From positions 124,001 to 188,000 of the forward strand of contig JAPPNK010000026.1 of NCBI GenBank assembly GCA_028818695.1: a stretch of 64,000 nt of DNA, given 5' to 3'. Position numbers and translations under genes: made by a program. Under the pieces are notes generated by a model that saw only the letters and a list, made by a program, of their open reading frames with translations, was not told where the DNA came from and ran no database searches. This DNA comes from Candidatus Poribacteria bacterium (GTDB taxonomy: Bacteria; Poribacteria; WGA-4E; GCA-2687025). This document shows, in pieces, positions 1-9,156 of the stretch; position 1 is the stretch's first letter, and every line of letters begins with the position of its first letter.

Positions 1-1
1 G

Positions 2-610
2 ACGTCGTACTTGCTGGATTTAAGAGACGAGGAAGGCTCCAGAGAGGGAAGTACCTATTCGACGACAGCGGTTGCGTTCGCCATGGTTGCGGGGGAAGAG
101 ATAAGCAGCGAGAAGGATATCGGCCAAATCACCGTTTACGCCGACCGCGGCTACATTTGGAAAACGACGACAGCAAGTATCGACTCGATTGATGCCACCA
201 ACATGAATGAGCATGAGTACATACTGAGAACGGAGCATACCGTCAGCTACTACAACGACACTGGAGAAGTCCAGGAGCAGGACATCAAGACCTCTCTAGC
301 ATGGGCGGAGGGGTTGGAACCTGACAAAATGGGTGGATGGGAAGGCGTTGAAGATTTCCATGACGCCCAGGAGGAGCGCGTTTTCTACGGACAGGCGGAT
401 ATCCCGCTCCAATATTTACCGCGGACGTTGACACCAGGGAGATGGTACAGCGTCGCGGCGTACACGAATCTGGTCTCCGACCAAAACGCCCAGGTAAGTG
501 TCGATTCTGGCGATGGGGTACAATACGACCTGGACATGAATCTTCCGCCCACCGGGCAGTACGGTTATAAAGATAACAAGAGCAATGAGGCGAAGTTCCT
601 TTTCGAATGA
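2..610 (+). CDS. Hypothetical protein, 5' end outside the window
   Basis: The reading frame is open from the first bases of the window and ends with TGA at 608-610, so the N-terminus is probably missing. About 200 residues are visible. The product is acidic, rich in Asp, Glu, Thr and Tyr, with many short strand-like segments and no evident membrane helix, as in an extracytoplasmic beta-rich domain. I recognise no family. It overlaps the upstream extension of the next frame and lies 35 bp before the likely start of the TolB-like gene, so the two may be co-transcribed. Base composition is somewhat lower in G+C than in the genes downstream. Confidence 0.6.
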   Translation, partial: TSYLLDLRDEEGSREGSTYSTTAVAFAMVAGEEISSEKDIGQITVYADRGYIWKTTTASIDSIDATNMNEHEYILRTEHTVSYYNDTGEVQEQDIKTSLAWAEGLEPDKMGGWEGVEDFHDAQEERVFYGQADIPLQYLPRTLTPGRWYSVAAYTNLVSDQNAQVSVDSGDGVQYDLDMNLPPTGQYGYKDNKSNEAKFLFE

Positions 611-645
611 TTCTGACGCGCGTTCGATCAGGAAAGGAATTGACC

Positions 646-1734
646 ATGCGCCGCATATTGCTCTCTGCGATCTTGGCAGCTTTCGAGTTGCTGACGCCGC
701 TCTTCGCCGAAGCGCAGCTTCCAGCTCCCAGGGAGGATGCGGCGAAGCTGACCAAGCCGACCATCTGTTACAACTCGTACGACAACTACGAAATTCGGCT
801 CATGGACTGGGACGGGCAGAACGACCGACTCTGGCTGGGCGACGGGAAGATAAGATTCTCAAGCGGAATGCAATGGGCGCCGAACGGCAAACGCGCCGCT
901 GTGATGACCTTCGATTCGGAGGACTGGAGCTACACGCCGCATGTGATCGACCTGAAGACTGGGCGCTCCAAAAACCTGATGGATTTAGGGATTCCCAAAT
1001 CCAAGGAAGGATACCGCAGATTGTCTTGGTCGCCGGACGGGCGTTGGCTGACGCTGGTCGATACCTGGTATGTCACCAATATCATCGTCCATGGGTACCT
1101 CTATAAAGTGAATGTCGACAACGGAAATTTTATCCGTCTCACCAAACAACCATGGATGAATCCCGATCTTTCGGCATGGTCGCCGGATGGCAAGAGGATC
1201 GCGTTCGGCGCTTTGAAGGAGCCTAAAGTAGAGGGCTTCCCTTCCAACAGCGACATCTACGCGATGAACGCCGACGGTTCGGATATGGTCAACTTGACAG
1301 ACCATCCCGCATGGGAAGAGTACCCGGCATGGTCGCCGGACGGGAAAAAGATCGCGTTTCGCGCGTACCGGGACAATGAAGACCTTGAGGTTGAGCGTCC
1401 GGTGGGGCGGGTGGAGTTGTACATCATGGACCCTGACGGCTCGAATGTGGAGCGGCTTACCCACAATGCGGGTTGGGAAGGCGGGGTCAGTTGGTCGTCC
1501 GATTCCCAATGGCTTGTTTACCGGGCGGGACCTGTCAATCGGGACGATCCAACGTTAGAGGGCGTTTACCGCATGCATATCCCGACAAAAAAGACCGTTC
1601 TGATCAAACAGGCGCGTGTTCGGGGTCCGATGTGGGTTTTGGCGGGCAAGAGCCGCTTCCTTTCCGTTGACCCTGCGGGTAAAAAAAAAAGCGCAATGGG
1701 GCAAAATAAAAGAGGCGGGCGGCAGCCCGAATAA
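646..1734 (+). CDS. Secreted TolB-like beta-propeller (PD40 repeats)
   Basis: A 362-residue protein. I chose ATG 646 because AGGAAAGG sits just upstream and the translation then opens with a clear signal peptide (MRRILL, hydrophobic core, cleavage near AEAQ). The body holds at least four blades of the WSPDGKRIAF type alternating with IYAMNADGS or LYIMDPDGS strands, the signature of TolB/PD40 propellers. It is probably periplasmic or exported. Such propellers bind peptides or sugars or act as scaffolds, and no catalytic residues are evident. The C-terminus is short and basic with a run of Lys encoded by an A-tract near 1681, a place where a frameshift could occur. Confidence 0.8.
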   Translation: MRRILLSAILAAFELLTPLFAEAQLPAPREDAAKLTKPTICYNSYDNYEIRLMDWDGQNDRLWLGDGKIRFSSGMQWAPNGKRAAVMTFDSEDWSYTPHVIDLKTGRSKNLMDLGIPKSKEGYRRLSWSPDGRWLTLVDTWYVTNIIVHGYLYKVNVDNGNFIRLTKQPWMNPDLSAWSPDGKRIAFGALKEPKVEGFPSNSDIYAMNADGSDMVNLTDHPAWEEYPAWSPDGKKIAFRAYRDNEDLEVERPVGRVELYIMDPDGSNVERLTHNAGWEGGVSWSSDSQWLVYRAGPVNRDDPTLEGVYRMHIPTKKTVLIKQARVRGPMWVLAGKSRFLSVDPAGKKKSAMGQNKRGGRQPE

Positions 1735-1833
1735 TCCAACTTCGCAAGACGGCGAATGACAATCGGGGAAGGTTCATACCCTCGCGCAGGCGGGGATATG
1801 CCTTCCCTTTCCATCTTAACAAAACCGCGCCAG

Positions 1834-1862
1834 TTCCGCCACCCCGCATTTTCTGATATAGT
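1834..1862 (+). promoter_or_regulatory. Possible sigma-70-like promoter of the alcohol dehydrogenase gene
   Basis: TTCCGC at 1834-1839, a 17-bp spacer and TATAGT at 1857-1862, 45 bp before the start codon. The -10 is good and the -35 is weak. Confidence 0.35.
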
Positions 1863-1906
1863 GCCGTTGCAGCCGACGCGCTCTCATCAACATGGAAAGG
1901 TTGCTT

Positions 1907-2923
1907 ATGAAAAAAGTTGCGATACTCGGACCGCGCAACGCGGGGCTGATTGACGCGCCGGACCCGAAGCCTGTCAAAGACTGGGCGCTTGTCAAGGTGC
2001 ATTCCACCCCTATGTGTACCGAATACGGCATGTTTCTAGGCGGACGCCCGGCGCAGTATATGGGGCATGAAGCGGCGGGCGAAGTGGTCGAAATCGCGCA
2101 GCCGTGCCGCGTCAATGTCGGCGACCGCGTCGTCGTCCAGCCGCAGTACCCATGCGGAAAATGCCAGCTGTGCGTCACAGGCGACTTCATCCACTGCCAG
2201 AACGGCCACAACTTTGACCAGTTCACCGGCGGACCTGAAGGGAAAGCGACCTACGCGCAGTACATTTTAAAACCGTCCTGGCTCCTCTCCCCCATTCCCG
2301 ACGACGTTTCGTACGACTACGGTTCGCTGGCGGTCTGCGCGCTCGGTCCCTCCTACGAAGCCTTCAAAAAAATGGGGGTGAGGGCGTACGACAATGTTCT
2401 CATCACCGGACTGGGTCCGGTCGGCCTCGGCGCCGTCGTGAACGCCCGTTTCCTGAACGCGCGCGTCATCGGCGTCGACCTGGAACCGTGGCGGCAAACA
2501 CGCGCCGCCCAGATGGGAGCCGAAGCGGTTCTCGACCCGCGCAACGAGGACATACTCGACCAGATACGCGGACTCACGAACGGCATCGGCGTCGACTACG
2601 CGCTCGACTGTTCAGGCAATGTGAACGCCGAGCGTCTATGCATCGACGCGACGCGAAGGCGCGGAAAGGTCGCCTATGTCGGAGAGTGCGGCGCGCAGCT
2701 CTCTATCCGCGTCAGCCCCGACCTGATCCGCAAAGGTCTCACCGTCATGGGATCATGGCACTACAACCTGGGCGGCGCGCAGGACATCATGCGCATCGTT
2801 CAACGCTCCGATCTGATTGAGCTGCTCATCAGCCACCGCTTTCCGATGAGCAAGATACAGGAAGCGTTTGAGACGTCCGCCTCCAAGCAGTGCGCCAAGA
2901 TCATCCTCCACCCTTGGGAATAA
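1907..2923 (+). CDS. Zinc-dependent medium-chain alcohol dehydrogenase
   Basis: A 338-residue MDR-superfamily oxidoreductase. Start ATG 1907 is preceded by GGAAAGG; an ATG 15 bp upstream lacks a spaced ribosome site. Visible catalytic zinc ligands are Cys37 and the His54-Glu55 pair. The structural zinc loop has Cys83, Cys86, Cys89 and Cys97 in the usual spacing. The Rossmann glycine motif (GLGPVGLG) lies near residue 167. These residues predict NAD(P)-dependent oxidation of an alcohol or polyol, as in sorbitol or threonine dehydrogenases; the substrate cannot be read from sequence. The next gene begins 24 bp downstream, so the two are likely in one transcript. Confidence 0.88.
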   Translation: MKKVAILGPRNAGLIDAPDPKPVKDWALVKVHSTPMCTEYGMFLGGRPAQYMGHEAAGEVVEIAQPCRVNVGDRVVVQPQYPCGKCQLCVTGDFIHCQNGHNFDQFTGGPEGKATYAQYILKPSWLLSPIPDDVSYDYGSLAVCALGPSYEAFKKMGVRAYDNVLITGLGPVGLGAVVNARFLNARVIGVDLEPWRQTRAAQMGAEAVLDPRNEDILDQIRGLTNGIGVDYALDCSGNVNAERLCIDATRRRGKVAYVGECGAQLSIRVSPDLIRKGLTVMGSWHYNLGGAQDIMRIVQRSDLIELLISHRFPMSKIQEAFETSASKQCAKIILHPWE

Positions 2924-2947
2924 ACTTGCCCCGCAAAGGAATTCGGA

Positions 2948-4318
2948 ATGAACGTCATTCTCATCTCGCTCGACACGACGCGGGCGCAAAGCCTCTCCTG
3001 CTACGGGTACGAGAGGCTCACGTCGCCCTATCTTGACCGCATCGCCGAGGGCGGAACCTTGTTTGAAACATGCGTTTCGCCGCACATACCGACGCATCCG
3101 GCGCATACGACGCTCTTCACCGGGAAGGATGTGTTCACGCATCAGATCATTACCCAGGGCGGCAAAAAGAATCTGGACGAGAACATTCCGACGCTCGCGC
3201 AGATCATGCAGCGCCATGGTTATTTCACGGTTGCGGCGGACAACCTTGGACGCTGGTTCTCGCGCGGGTTTGATCTGTACGAGGGCTACTCATGGACGAT
3301 GAAATATAAAGGCGCGCGCAAAGCGGAAGCGGTCAACAAAACAGCCTTCAAGGTTCTGGACGCCGCGCGCGGTCAGGACAAGCCGTTCTTCGCCTTTCTG
3401 CATTACTGGGATCCGCACACGCCCTACCTTCCGCCTGAGCCGTGGGAGCGCATGTTTTACAGCGGCGACGAATGCGATCCCAACAACCGCTCCATGGACG
3501 AGGTGTACGACTGCGAGCCGTTCAAATACTATTTCATGAACTGGATGTTCAAACCGGACGAGGACGACCCCGAAGACCGCTCAAAGGCGCGCCTCTGGAC
3601 GGACCGGGACTATGTGAACGCGCTGTACGACGCCGAAATCGCCTACATGGACCATACCATGCAGCAGCTCTGGACATACCTGGACGACGCGGGCTTGACC
3701 GAAAACACGCTGCTTGTCGTCACGGCTGACCACGGCGAGGAGCTGGACGAACACAAGCTCTGGTACGATCATCATGGAATGTATGAGACGAACATCTGGG
3801 TTCCGCTCATCTTCAGGCATCCTGGCAGCGTCCCAAGCGGCGCCCGCCTGAACGGGCTTGTCACGCTCAAAGACGCCGCGCCGACGATACTGGGGTTCTG
3901 CGGACTTGAAAACGCCGCCGCGGACGCCCAGATGGAAGGCGGCTCGCTCAAACAGATCATCCAGAACGGCAGCCATGAGGGCGTCCATGAAGGCGTTTAC
4001 ATCACCGAAAACGCATGGATGCGCAAGCGCGGTTGGCGCACCGACCGGTGGAAGTTCATTGAAGAGACGGGGCATACGCCTGAAGTGTATAACCTGTCCA
4101 AGAACGAGCTGTACGACCTGAAGGCGGACCCCGGCGAACTGAACAACCTCATCAACGAGCGTCCGGAGATTGCCGCGCAGCTTCTGGCGGAGATGTGGGA
4201 GTTCATCGACCAACGGCTCTGCGAGACGGGGCTGCCCGATCCGACTGAAGAGCAGGAGATCACTCTGCGGAGAATCGGCAGTCTGGAGACAGCCGTTCCG
4301 AGAAACCAGATACTCTAA
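2948..4318 (+). CDS. Alkaline-phosphatase/sulfatase-fold hydrolase with Thr at the nucleophile position
   Basis: A 456-residue member of the alkaline phosphatase/arylsulfatase superfamily. The N-terminal metal ligand motif ILISLDTTRA and the C-proximal DHGEELDEH with a following DHHGMYE are present. The formylglycine signature C-x-P-S-R is absent: aligned on the conserved LFTG, the segment THPAH (Thr49 to His53) replaces it. Thr or Ser nucleophiles occur in phosphatase and phosphotransferase branches of this fold, so phosphoester rather than sulfate-ester hydrolysis is plausible. No signal peptide is visible, so it is probably cytoplasmic. It sits 24 bp behind a zinc alcohol dehydrogenase. 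Many databases would label it simply sulfatase. Confidence 0.85.
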   Translation: MNVILISLDTTRAQSLSCYGYERLTSPYLDRIAEGGTLFETCVSPHIPTHPAHTTLFTGKDVFTHQIITQGGKKNLDENIPTLAQIMQRHGYFTVAADNLGRWFSRGFDLYEGYSWTMKYKGARKAEAVNKTAFKVLDAARGQDKPFFAFLHYWDPHTPYLPPEPWERMFYSGDECDPNNRSMDEVYDCEPFKYYFMNWMFKPDEDDPEDRSKARLWTDRDYVNALYDAEIAYMDHTMQQLWTYLDDAGLTENTLLVVTADHGEELDEHKLWYDHHGMYETNIWVPLIFRHPGSVPSGARLNGLVTLKDAAPTILGFCGLENAAADAQMEGGSLKQIIQNGSHEGVHEGVYITENAWMRKRGWRTDRWKFIEETGHTPEVYNLSKNELYDLKADPGELNNLINERPEIAAQLLAEMWEFIDQRLCETGLPDPTEEQEITLRRIGSLETAVPRNQIL

Positions 4319-4334
4319 CGCGGAGCGTTTAAAA

Positions 4335-4907
4335 GTGGCGCTGGCGGCGTTCATTTTAAGCTTGATTGCGCTGCTTCTGGCAGCCGGGCGGTGGGCGTTC
4401 GACATCTGGCAGGGCGGCCTCTTCAACCGCAGGGGGCGGCGCGAACGAGTCGCCCTGCGCGTCGAACTGCTCGCCGACGGCACCAACAGCTTTTTGACGC
4501 GCGGCGGCAGCACGCTTGTGTTCCTGTCGCTGCGCGTTTACAACGAAAGCGAACAGCGCGACGCGACCGTCTCCAAAATCGAAGCGGATATACGGCACAA
4601 ACGCGCGTGGAAACCGCTGCGGTTTTGTCCAAGCCCCGAAGCGGACATCTTCGGCAGCCTCGTCCGCAACGCCCTGCCGACGCATCTCACCCCCGGCGCT
4701 TCGGACGATTTTTATGAGGCGTTTCAGCTGGACGACCTTGTCTGGAAGACGAACGCGCGGACGCGGCTGCGCGTGTACGATTACACCGGCTCCTCCGCCT
4801 CGGTGGAAGACAGCGTCTCGCTTCGTCTCGACGACCGCCCGCCGCTTGACATTTTGTTCCAGACCTTAGATCCGCCGTCTGTCCGGCGGCTCAAGCCCAA
4901 AGAATAA
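4335..4907 (+). CDS. Membrane-anchored hypothetical protein
   Basis: A 190-residue protein read from GTG 4335, with GGAG nine bases upstream. The open frame extends further 5' but overlaps the preceding gene and loses coding character there. Residues 1-20 form one hydrophobic segment (a membrane anchor or uncleaved signal). The remainder is soluble, rich in Arg, Leu and Asp, with beta-strand-like stretches (LVFLSLRVYNES). No family is recognised. It starts 16 bp after the phosphatase-fold gene and may share its transcript. Its 3' end overlaps the convergent glucan phosphorylase gene by 17 bp. Confidence 0.6.
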   Translation: MALAAFILSLIALLLAAGRWAFDIWQGGLFNRRGRRERVALRVELLADGTNSFLTRGGSTLVFLSLRVYNESEQRDATVSKIEADIRHKRAWKPLRFCPSPEADIFGSLVRNALPTHLTPGASDDFYEAFQLDDLVWKTNARTRLRVYDYTGSSASVEDSVSLRLDDRPPLDILFQTLDPPSVRRLKPKE

Positions 4908-7467
4908 AGCCCGTTTCAACATGGCTCGCCAAGTTTGGATGGGACGGCAGGACGCGCGCCGTGACGCCCACATGCCCGCTCAACGAGACGCGCATCTCGC
5001 CCGCAAACACGGCGTTTCGCCCCGCCGAACGTTCCGGGCAGTATTCCAGGTCAAAATACTCCATCCCGCTCATCGGCGCGGCGATGTTGGTCAAGCTCAA
5101 CCGCCCGGCAACCGCCTGAACGCGCAGGTCGGACGGAAGCAGCCCGCCGAGGGCTATCTCCGCCTCCACCGGCGCAGGCTCGCCTGCGGTCAGCGCGTCG
5201 GGCGCGTCAATCTGCGTTCGAATGATCTTCACATGCTTCCACCGCTCCTCGACGCGCCGTTTCCATTCGCCCAGCTCCTTCGCCGCCGCCGCCTCGTTTT
5301 TCTCTAACCGCGCTCGGCGCTGCGCCGCGGGGCGGTACGCCTTTTCCACATAATCCCTCACCGTCCGCCGCATGTTGTAACGAGGCGCGAAGGTCTGTAT
5401 CGACTGCTTCATTCGGCGCGTCCATTCTCGCGGGATGTTTCCCTCATCGCGGTCGTAGAAGACGGGAACCGCGTCGCGCTCCAGCGTCTCGTAGAGAAGG
5501 TTGGCGTCCATCAGGTCGATCTCTTCGTCCGAAAGGCCGTCCGCGCTTGGGTCGCCGATCGCCCATCCCGCCAGATGCCGCCCCATTTCTTCCGCTTCCT
5601 CGTACGCCTCCGCCCACCATCCGTCCAGGACGCTCAGGTTGAGAACGCCGTTTGCTGCCGCTTTCATTCCGCTGGTTCCACTCGCTTCATAGGGGCGCCT
5701 CGGCGTGTTGAGCCAGATGTCAACGCCGGCGACCATGAGCTCTCCAAGCCGCATGTTGTAATTTTCTAAAAACATCAGCCGCCCTTGTATTTCGGGGCGG
5801 TGCGAAAATTGAATGACGCGCTGAATGATCTCCTTGCCGCCGCCGTCGTCCGGGTGCGACTTGCCGGCGATGATCAGCTGAACGGGCCGCTCCGCATGCG
5901 TCAAGAGAGCCGTCAAACGCGCCTCGTCTCGAAGCAGCAAGTAGAGCCGCTTGTAGGTCGCCGCGCGGCGCGCGAACCCGATCGTGAGCGTCTCGGTGTC
6001 CAGCGCTTCATTCGCTGCCTCGATCTCTGAATGGCGCGCATGCCGTTCCCGCAGACGCATTTTGAGCTGCGCCCGCGCATATTCAATCAACCTCTCGCGG
6101 CAGCGCTCATGCGCGCGCCACAGCTCCGACGCGCGAATCGAATCCACATTTTCCCACACCTTCTCCTGCGCCGGCTCCGTCTGCCAGCGCGGTCCCAAGC
6201 GCGAATCGAACAGCTCGCCCATCTCCTTAGAGACCCATGTCGGCAGATGAACCCCGTTTGTAATATGGTCAATCGGCGTCTCTTCGTCGGGCAGCTCTCC
6301 CCATACGCTGCTCCACATCTTCCGCGAGACGTCGCCATGCAGCCGACTCACCCCGTTCGCATAGCTGGACATGCGCAGCGCTAGGTCTGTCATTCCAAAC
6401 TTCTCTGGGTCGTCCGTCGATTGCCCCAGCTTCCGAAACGCTTCCCAGGAGATCCCGATCTCATTCAGATAAGGACGCAGTCGATTTTCCATGAGCGCGG
6501 ACGGATAGGCGCGGTTGCCCGCTGGAACAGGCGTGTGCGTTGTGAACACATTCGAGGCTCGAACCCGCTCCAGAGCTTCCGCCTGAGACGCCCCCTGAGC
6601 GGTCAGCTGCCGCAGCCGCTCAACGGACAGCAGAGCCGCATGCCCCTCGTTCATATGGAAAACGTCCGGGCGGATGCCGAGCGCTTCCAGGGCGCGCGCC
6701 CCGCCGATGCCGAGCATGATCTCCTGCGCCAGGCGGCGGTTCTCGTCCCCGCCGTAGAGCCTGTCCGTAATAGCGCGGGAGTTCCGCGAGTTCCTCTGCA
6801 TGTTCGAGTCAAGCAGAAGCAGCCGCGTCCGTCCGACGTCCACATTCCAAACGCGCGCCCAGACCGTTTCGCCGTCGATCTGCGCATTGATATGGATCGG
6901 ATCGCCGTTGGAATCCTTCGCCTCTTCCATCGGGAGCTGCGTCGCGTCGTTATACGGGTACGCCTCCATCTGCCAGCCGTCCGGCGTGAGCCGCTGTTGA
7001 AAGTAGCCGCGGTGGTAAAACAGCCCGACGCCGACCAGCGGCGCGCCGAGATCGCTGCTCGCCTTTAAATGATCGCCCGCCAGGACGCCCAGCCCGCCTG
7101 AATAGATGCGGAAAAACTCCGCCAGAGCAAACTCGGCGCAGAAGTAGGCGGCGAGCGGAAGCGGCTCGTCTGAAAAAGCCGGCGGGCGTCCGCAGTACGC
7201 TTCAAACGCCTCGCATTCGCGCTGAAGGCGGAACAGTATCGCGTCGTCCGCCGCCAGCTCCGCCATACGCTCCGCGCTGAGCCGCTGCAGAACGGCGGTC
7301 GGATTGCCGTCCAGCTGTTCCCATAATTCAGGGTCGATCTCTTCAAAAAGCTCCCGCGTTGAGCGGTTCCAGCGCCACCAGAAATTGCGCGCCAGACTGT
7401 TCATGGCTTCCAGCGGGGCGGGCAACTTTGAAACGCTTCGGAAGGAACGCAACGGTTTCATAGACAA
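4891..7467 (-). CDS. glgP: Alpha-glucan phosphorylase (GT35)
   Basis: An 858-residue glycogen/maltodextrin phosphorylase of the compact bacterial type. It releases glucose-1-phosphate from alpha-1,4-glucans with phosphate and pyridoxal phosphate. The N-terminus (SLARNFWWRWN) is typical of this clade. The pyridoxal-lysine motif SGTSGMKAAANG lies in the C-terminal third, and the HMNEGHAA and HTPVPAGN motifs are intact. It follows the permease gene by 16 bp and is probably last in a binding protein - permease - phosphorylase operon. Starts at 7467 and 7461 are both possible. The 3' end overlaps a convergent gene by 17 bp. Confidence 0.95.
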   Translation of the reverse strand: MSMKPLRSFRSVSKLPAPLEAMNSLARNFWWRWNRSTRELFEEIDPELWEQLDGNPTAVLQRLSAERMAELAADDAILFRLQRECEAFEAYCGRPPAFSDEPLPLAAYFCAEFALAEFFRIYSGGLGVLAGDHLKASSDLGAPLVGVGLFYHRGYFQQRLTPDGWQMEAYPYNDATQLPMEEAKDSNGDPIHINAQIDGETVWARVWNVDVGRTRLLLLDSNMQRNSRNSRAITDRLYGGDENRRLAQEIMLGIGGARALEALGIRPDVFHMNEGHAALLSVERLRQLTAQGASQAEALERVRASNVFTTHTPVPAGNRAYPSALMENRLRPYLNEIGISWEAFRKLGQSTDDPEKFGMTDLALRMSSYANGVSRLHGDVSRKMWSSVWGELPDEETPIDHITNGVHLPTWVSKEMGELFDSRLGPRWQTEPAQEKVWENVDSIRASELWRAHERCRERLIEYARAQLKMRLRERHARHSEIEAANEALDTETLTIGFARRAATYKRLYLLLRDEARLTALLTHAERPVQLIIAGKSHPDDGGGKEIIQRVIQFSHRPEIQGRLMFLENYNMRLGELMVAGVDIWLNTPRRPYEASGTSGMKAAANGVLNLSVLDGWWAEAYEEAEEMGRHLAGWAIGDPSADGLSDEEIDLMDANLLYETLERDAVPVFYDRDEGNIPREWTRRMKQSIQTFAPRYNMRRTVRDYVEKAYRPAAQRRARLEKNEAAAAKELGEWKRRVEERWKHVKIIRTQIDAPDALTAGEPAPVEAEIALGGLLPSDLRVQAVAGRLSLTNIAAPMSGMEYFDLEYCPERSAGRNAVFAGEMRVSLSGHVGVTARVLPSHPNLASHVETGFILWA

Positions 7468-7483
7468 TCCCAGCCCTTGTTTT

Positions 7484-8299
7484 TTAGTGAGGCGACTCTA
7501 TGCCTCCCATGATCAATTGTACGCCAATGATCACCAGAGCCGCAACCAGCAGGCGCATCAAGACAACCGCTTTCGATTTTTTGGCGAACCATGCGCCGAA
7601 CTGCGCCCCCGCGACCGCGCCCAGAGCGAGATACGTTGTCCGCGTCAAGTGCGGAACAAGCGCGCCGCTGCTCAAATGAACCGCGACGCCCACAAACGAC
7701 GAAAAGACCAGCGCAAATTGCGTCGTCGCGACAGCAATATGCGCCGGGAAACGAAGCCACTGAACCAGCGCCGGCATGCGAAGCGCCCCGCCGCCGACGG
7801 CGAAAAAGTTGGCGATGAAACCGATGACGGCGCTTGAGGCGACGGCGGCGTCCAAGCGGTATGCGTAGCGGTACCGCGTCCCGTCCGCGTCGATCAGCTC
7901 GCGGCGGACATTCGCATGGCGCGTCTCTTTGCGCTTCGACAGCTTCGCAAAGAAGGTCTGAACCGCCAGACCGATCAGCGCGAGGCCGAGCAGCAGGCGA
8001 AAATGGCTCGCGTCCACAAATTGTATCGCATAGGAGCCGAGAGCCGCAAACGGCGCCGTCGCGGCGGCAAAAAGCCATCCGGAACGGTAGTCGATCCGTT
8101 TCTGCCATCCAAAGGCGGCGGCCGCCGAGAGCGACCTGAAAAAGACAATCGCAATCGCAATCGCGTTCACGACCTCTATAGAATCGTTTGGATAGAGGAA
8201 CATCAGCAGAGGAACGACAAGAAATCCGCCGCCAGCTCCAACCGCCGATCCGAACGCTCCGATGAGCGCGCCCAGTAGAATCAGGTATGCGTCTAACAT
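7484..8299 (-). CDS. TauE/SafE-family membrane permease
   Basis: A 271-residue polytopic membrane protein with about eight hydrophobic segments. The N-terminal repeat contains the family signature GAFGSAVGAGGGFLVVP and the second half has the matching AVGGGALRMPALV. Members export sulfite, sulfoacetate or other small organic anions, usually driven by the proton gradient. It lies 24 bp after a solute-binding lipoprotein and 16 bp before glucan phosphorylase, all on the minus strand. The functional link to glucan metabolism is unclear and may only reflect co-transcription. Confidence 0.9.
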   Translation of the reverse strand: MLDAYLILLGALIGAFGSAVGAGGGFLVVPLLMFLYPNDSIEVVNAIAIAIVFFRSLSAAAAFGWQKRIDYRSGWLFAAATAPFAALGSYAIQFVDASHFRLLLGLALIGLAVQTFFAKLSKRKETRHANVRRELIDADGTRYRYAYRLDAAVASSAVIGFIANFFAVGGGALRMPALVQWLRFPAHIAVATTQFALVFSSFVGVAVHLSSGALVPHLTRTTYLALGAVAGAQFGAWFAKKSKAVVLMRLLVAALVIIGVQLIMGGIESPH

Positions 8300-8323
8300 T
8301 AAGCGGCGCTCCTTTTATTAAGG

Positions 8324-9076
8324 TTACGGTCCGCCGACGATCCATTTTTGATGCAGTCGATCAAGCTCTCCGTTTTCTTTCAATTGCTTCAACGCCGCGT
8401 TGATGCGCCCTGCCAACTCCTCGCTGCCTTTCATCATGGCGATCCCGTACTGCTCCTTTGTCAAAGGACCGCCCACCAGTTTGAATCCGCCGCGTTTGGC
8501 GGCGACCGCTCTCGATGTCGGTTCATCGTTCACGACCGCGTCGACCGATCCGATCTGAAGCGCCGTAAAGGCGAGTTCAATCGAGTCGTATTCTAGAACC
8601 TGCGCTTTTGGAACCTCGACCGCTTTAAGGTATCCCGTTGTGCCTCGCGCCGCGCCGATATTGCGCCCCTCCAGATCCTCAAACGAGTTGATCTGCGTCT
8701 CGTCTTCCCGCACCGCCACAACCTGCGCGGCGTCGTAATAAGGGTCGCTGAACAGGAACGTCTTTTGGCGCTCTTCTGTGATGGTCATCGCTGAGATCAT
8801 GGCGTCAAACTTGCCTGTGCGCAGGCCTGCCAGGCCGCCGTCAAATGTCTGATGCTGAAACCGGGTTTCGAAGCCGGCGATTTCGCCGATGGCGCGGAAC
8901 AGGTCAATGTCGTACCCCACCAGTTCCCGTTTCTCATTGACGTACTCGAACGGGCGGTAGGTTGCGTCGGTTACGACATGGACGACATCGGGGTTTTCGG
9001 TCCGCTTGGCGCAGCTGAGAAGCATCGCCATCAGGAGCGGCATGAACGCCGCCGCAATGCGGTAGATTGAAGACAT
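8324..9076 (-). CDS. Solute-binding lipoprotein, amino-acid ABC type (SBP_bac_3)
   Basis: A 250-residue periplasmic binding protein. I chose ATG 9076, which has a GAGGGCGG ribosome site and gives a signal sequence ending in the lipobox LLSC with Cys22 as the lipidated residue. The longer frame (to 9358) reads through a family A repeat and is not credible as coding. Motifs YRPFEY, ELVGYDIDLFRAIGE, FDAMISAMTITEERQKTFLFSDPYY and GTTGYLKA are those of polar amino-acid binding proteins such as GlnH or FliY. No ABC permease or ATPase gene is adjacent; the next gene is a TauE-like permease. Confidence 0.9.
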   Translation of the reverse strand: MSSIYRIAAAFMPLLMAMLLSCAKRTENPDVVHVVTDATYRPFEYVNEKRELVGYDIDLFRAIGEIAGFETRFQHQTFDGGLAGLRTGKFDAMISAMTITEERQKTFLFSDPYYDAAQVVAVREDETQINSFEDLEGRNIGAARGTTGYLKAVEVPKAQVLEYDSIELAFTALQIGSVDAVVNDEPTSRAVAAKRGGFKLVGGPLTKEQYGIAMMKGSEELAGRINAALKQLKENGELDRLHQKWIVGGP

Positions 9077-9156
9077 TTTTTCCGCCCTCTCCGTTTCGCT
9101 TTTAATAACGGGCATAACGATAGCCGCAGACTCCGACAAACGGCAATTGATTATTT

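Noticed and set aside
4921-7068. Several plus-strand frames opposite glucan phosphorylase
   Set aside because: They lie wholly within a gene with strong family motifs and show only the low-complexity Arg/Ala/Pro composition of antisense frames in high-GC DNA.
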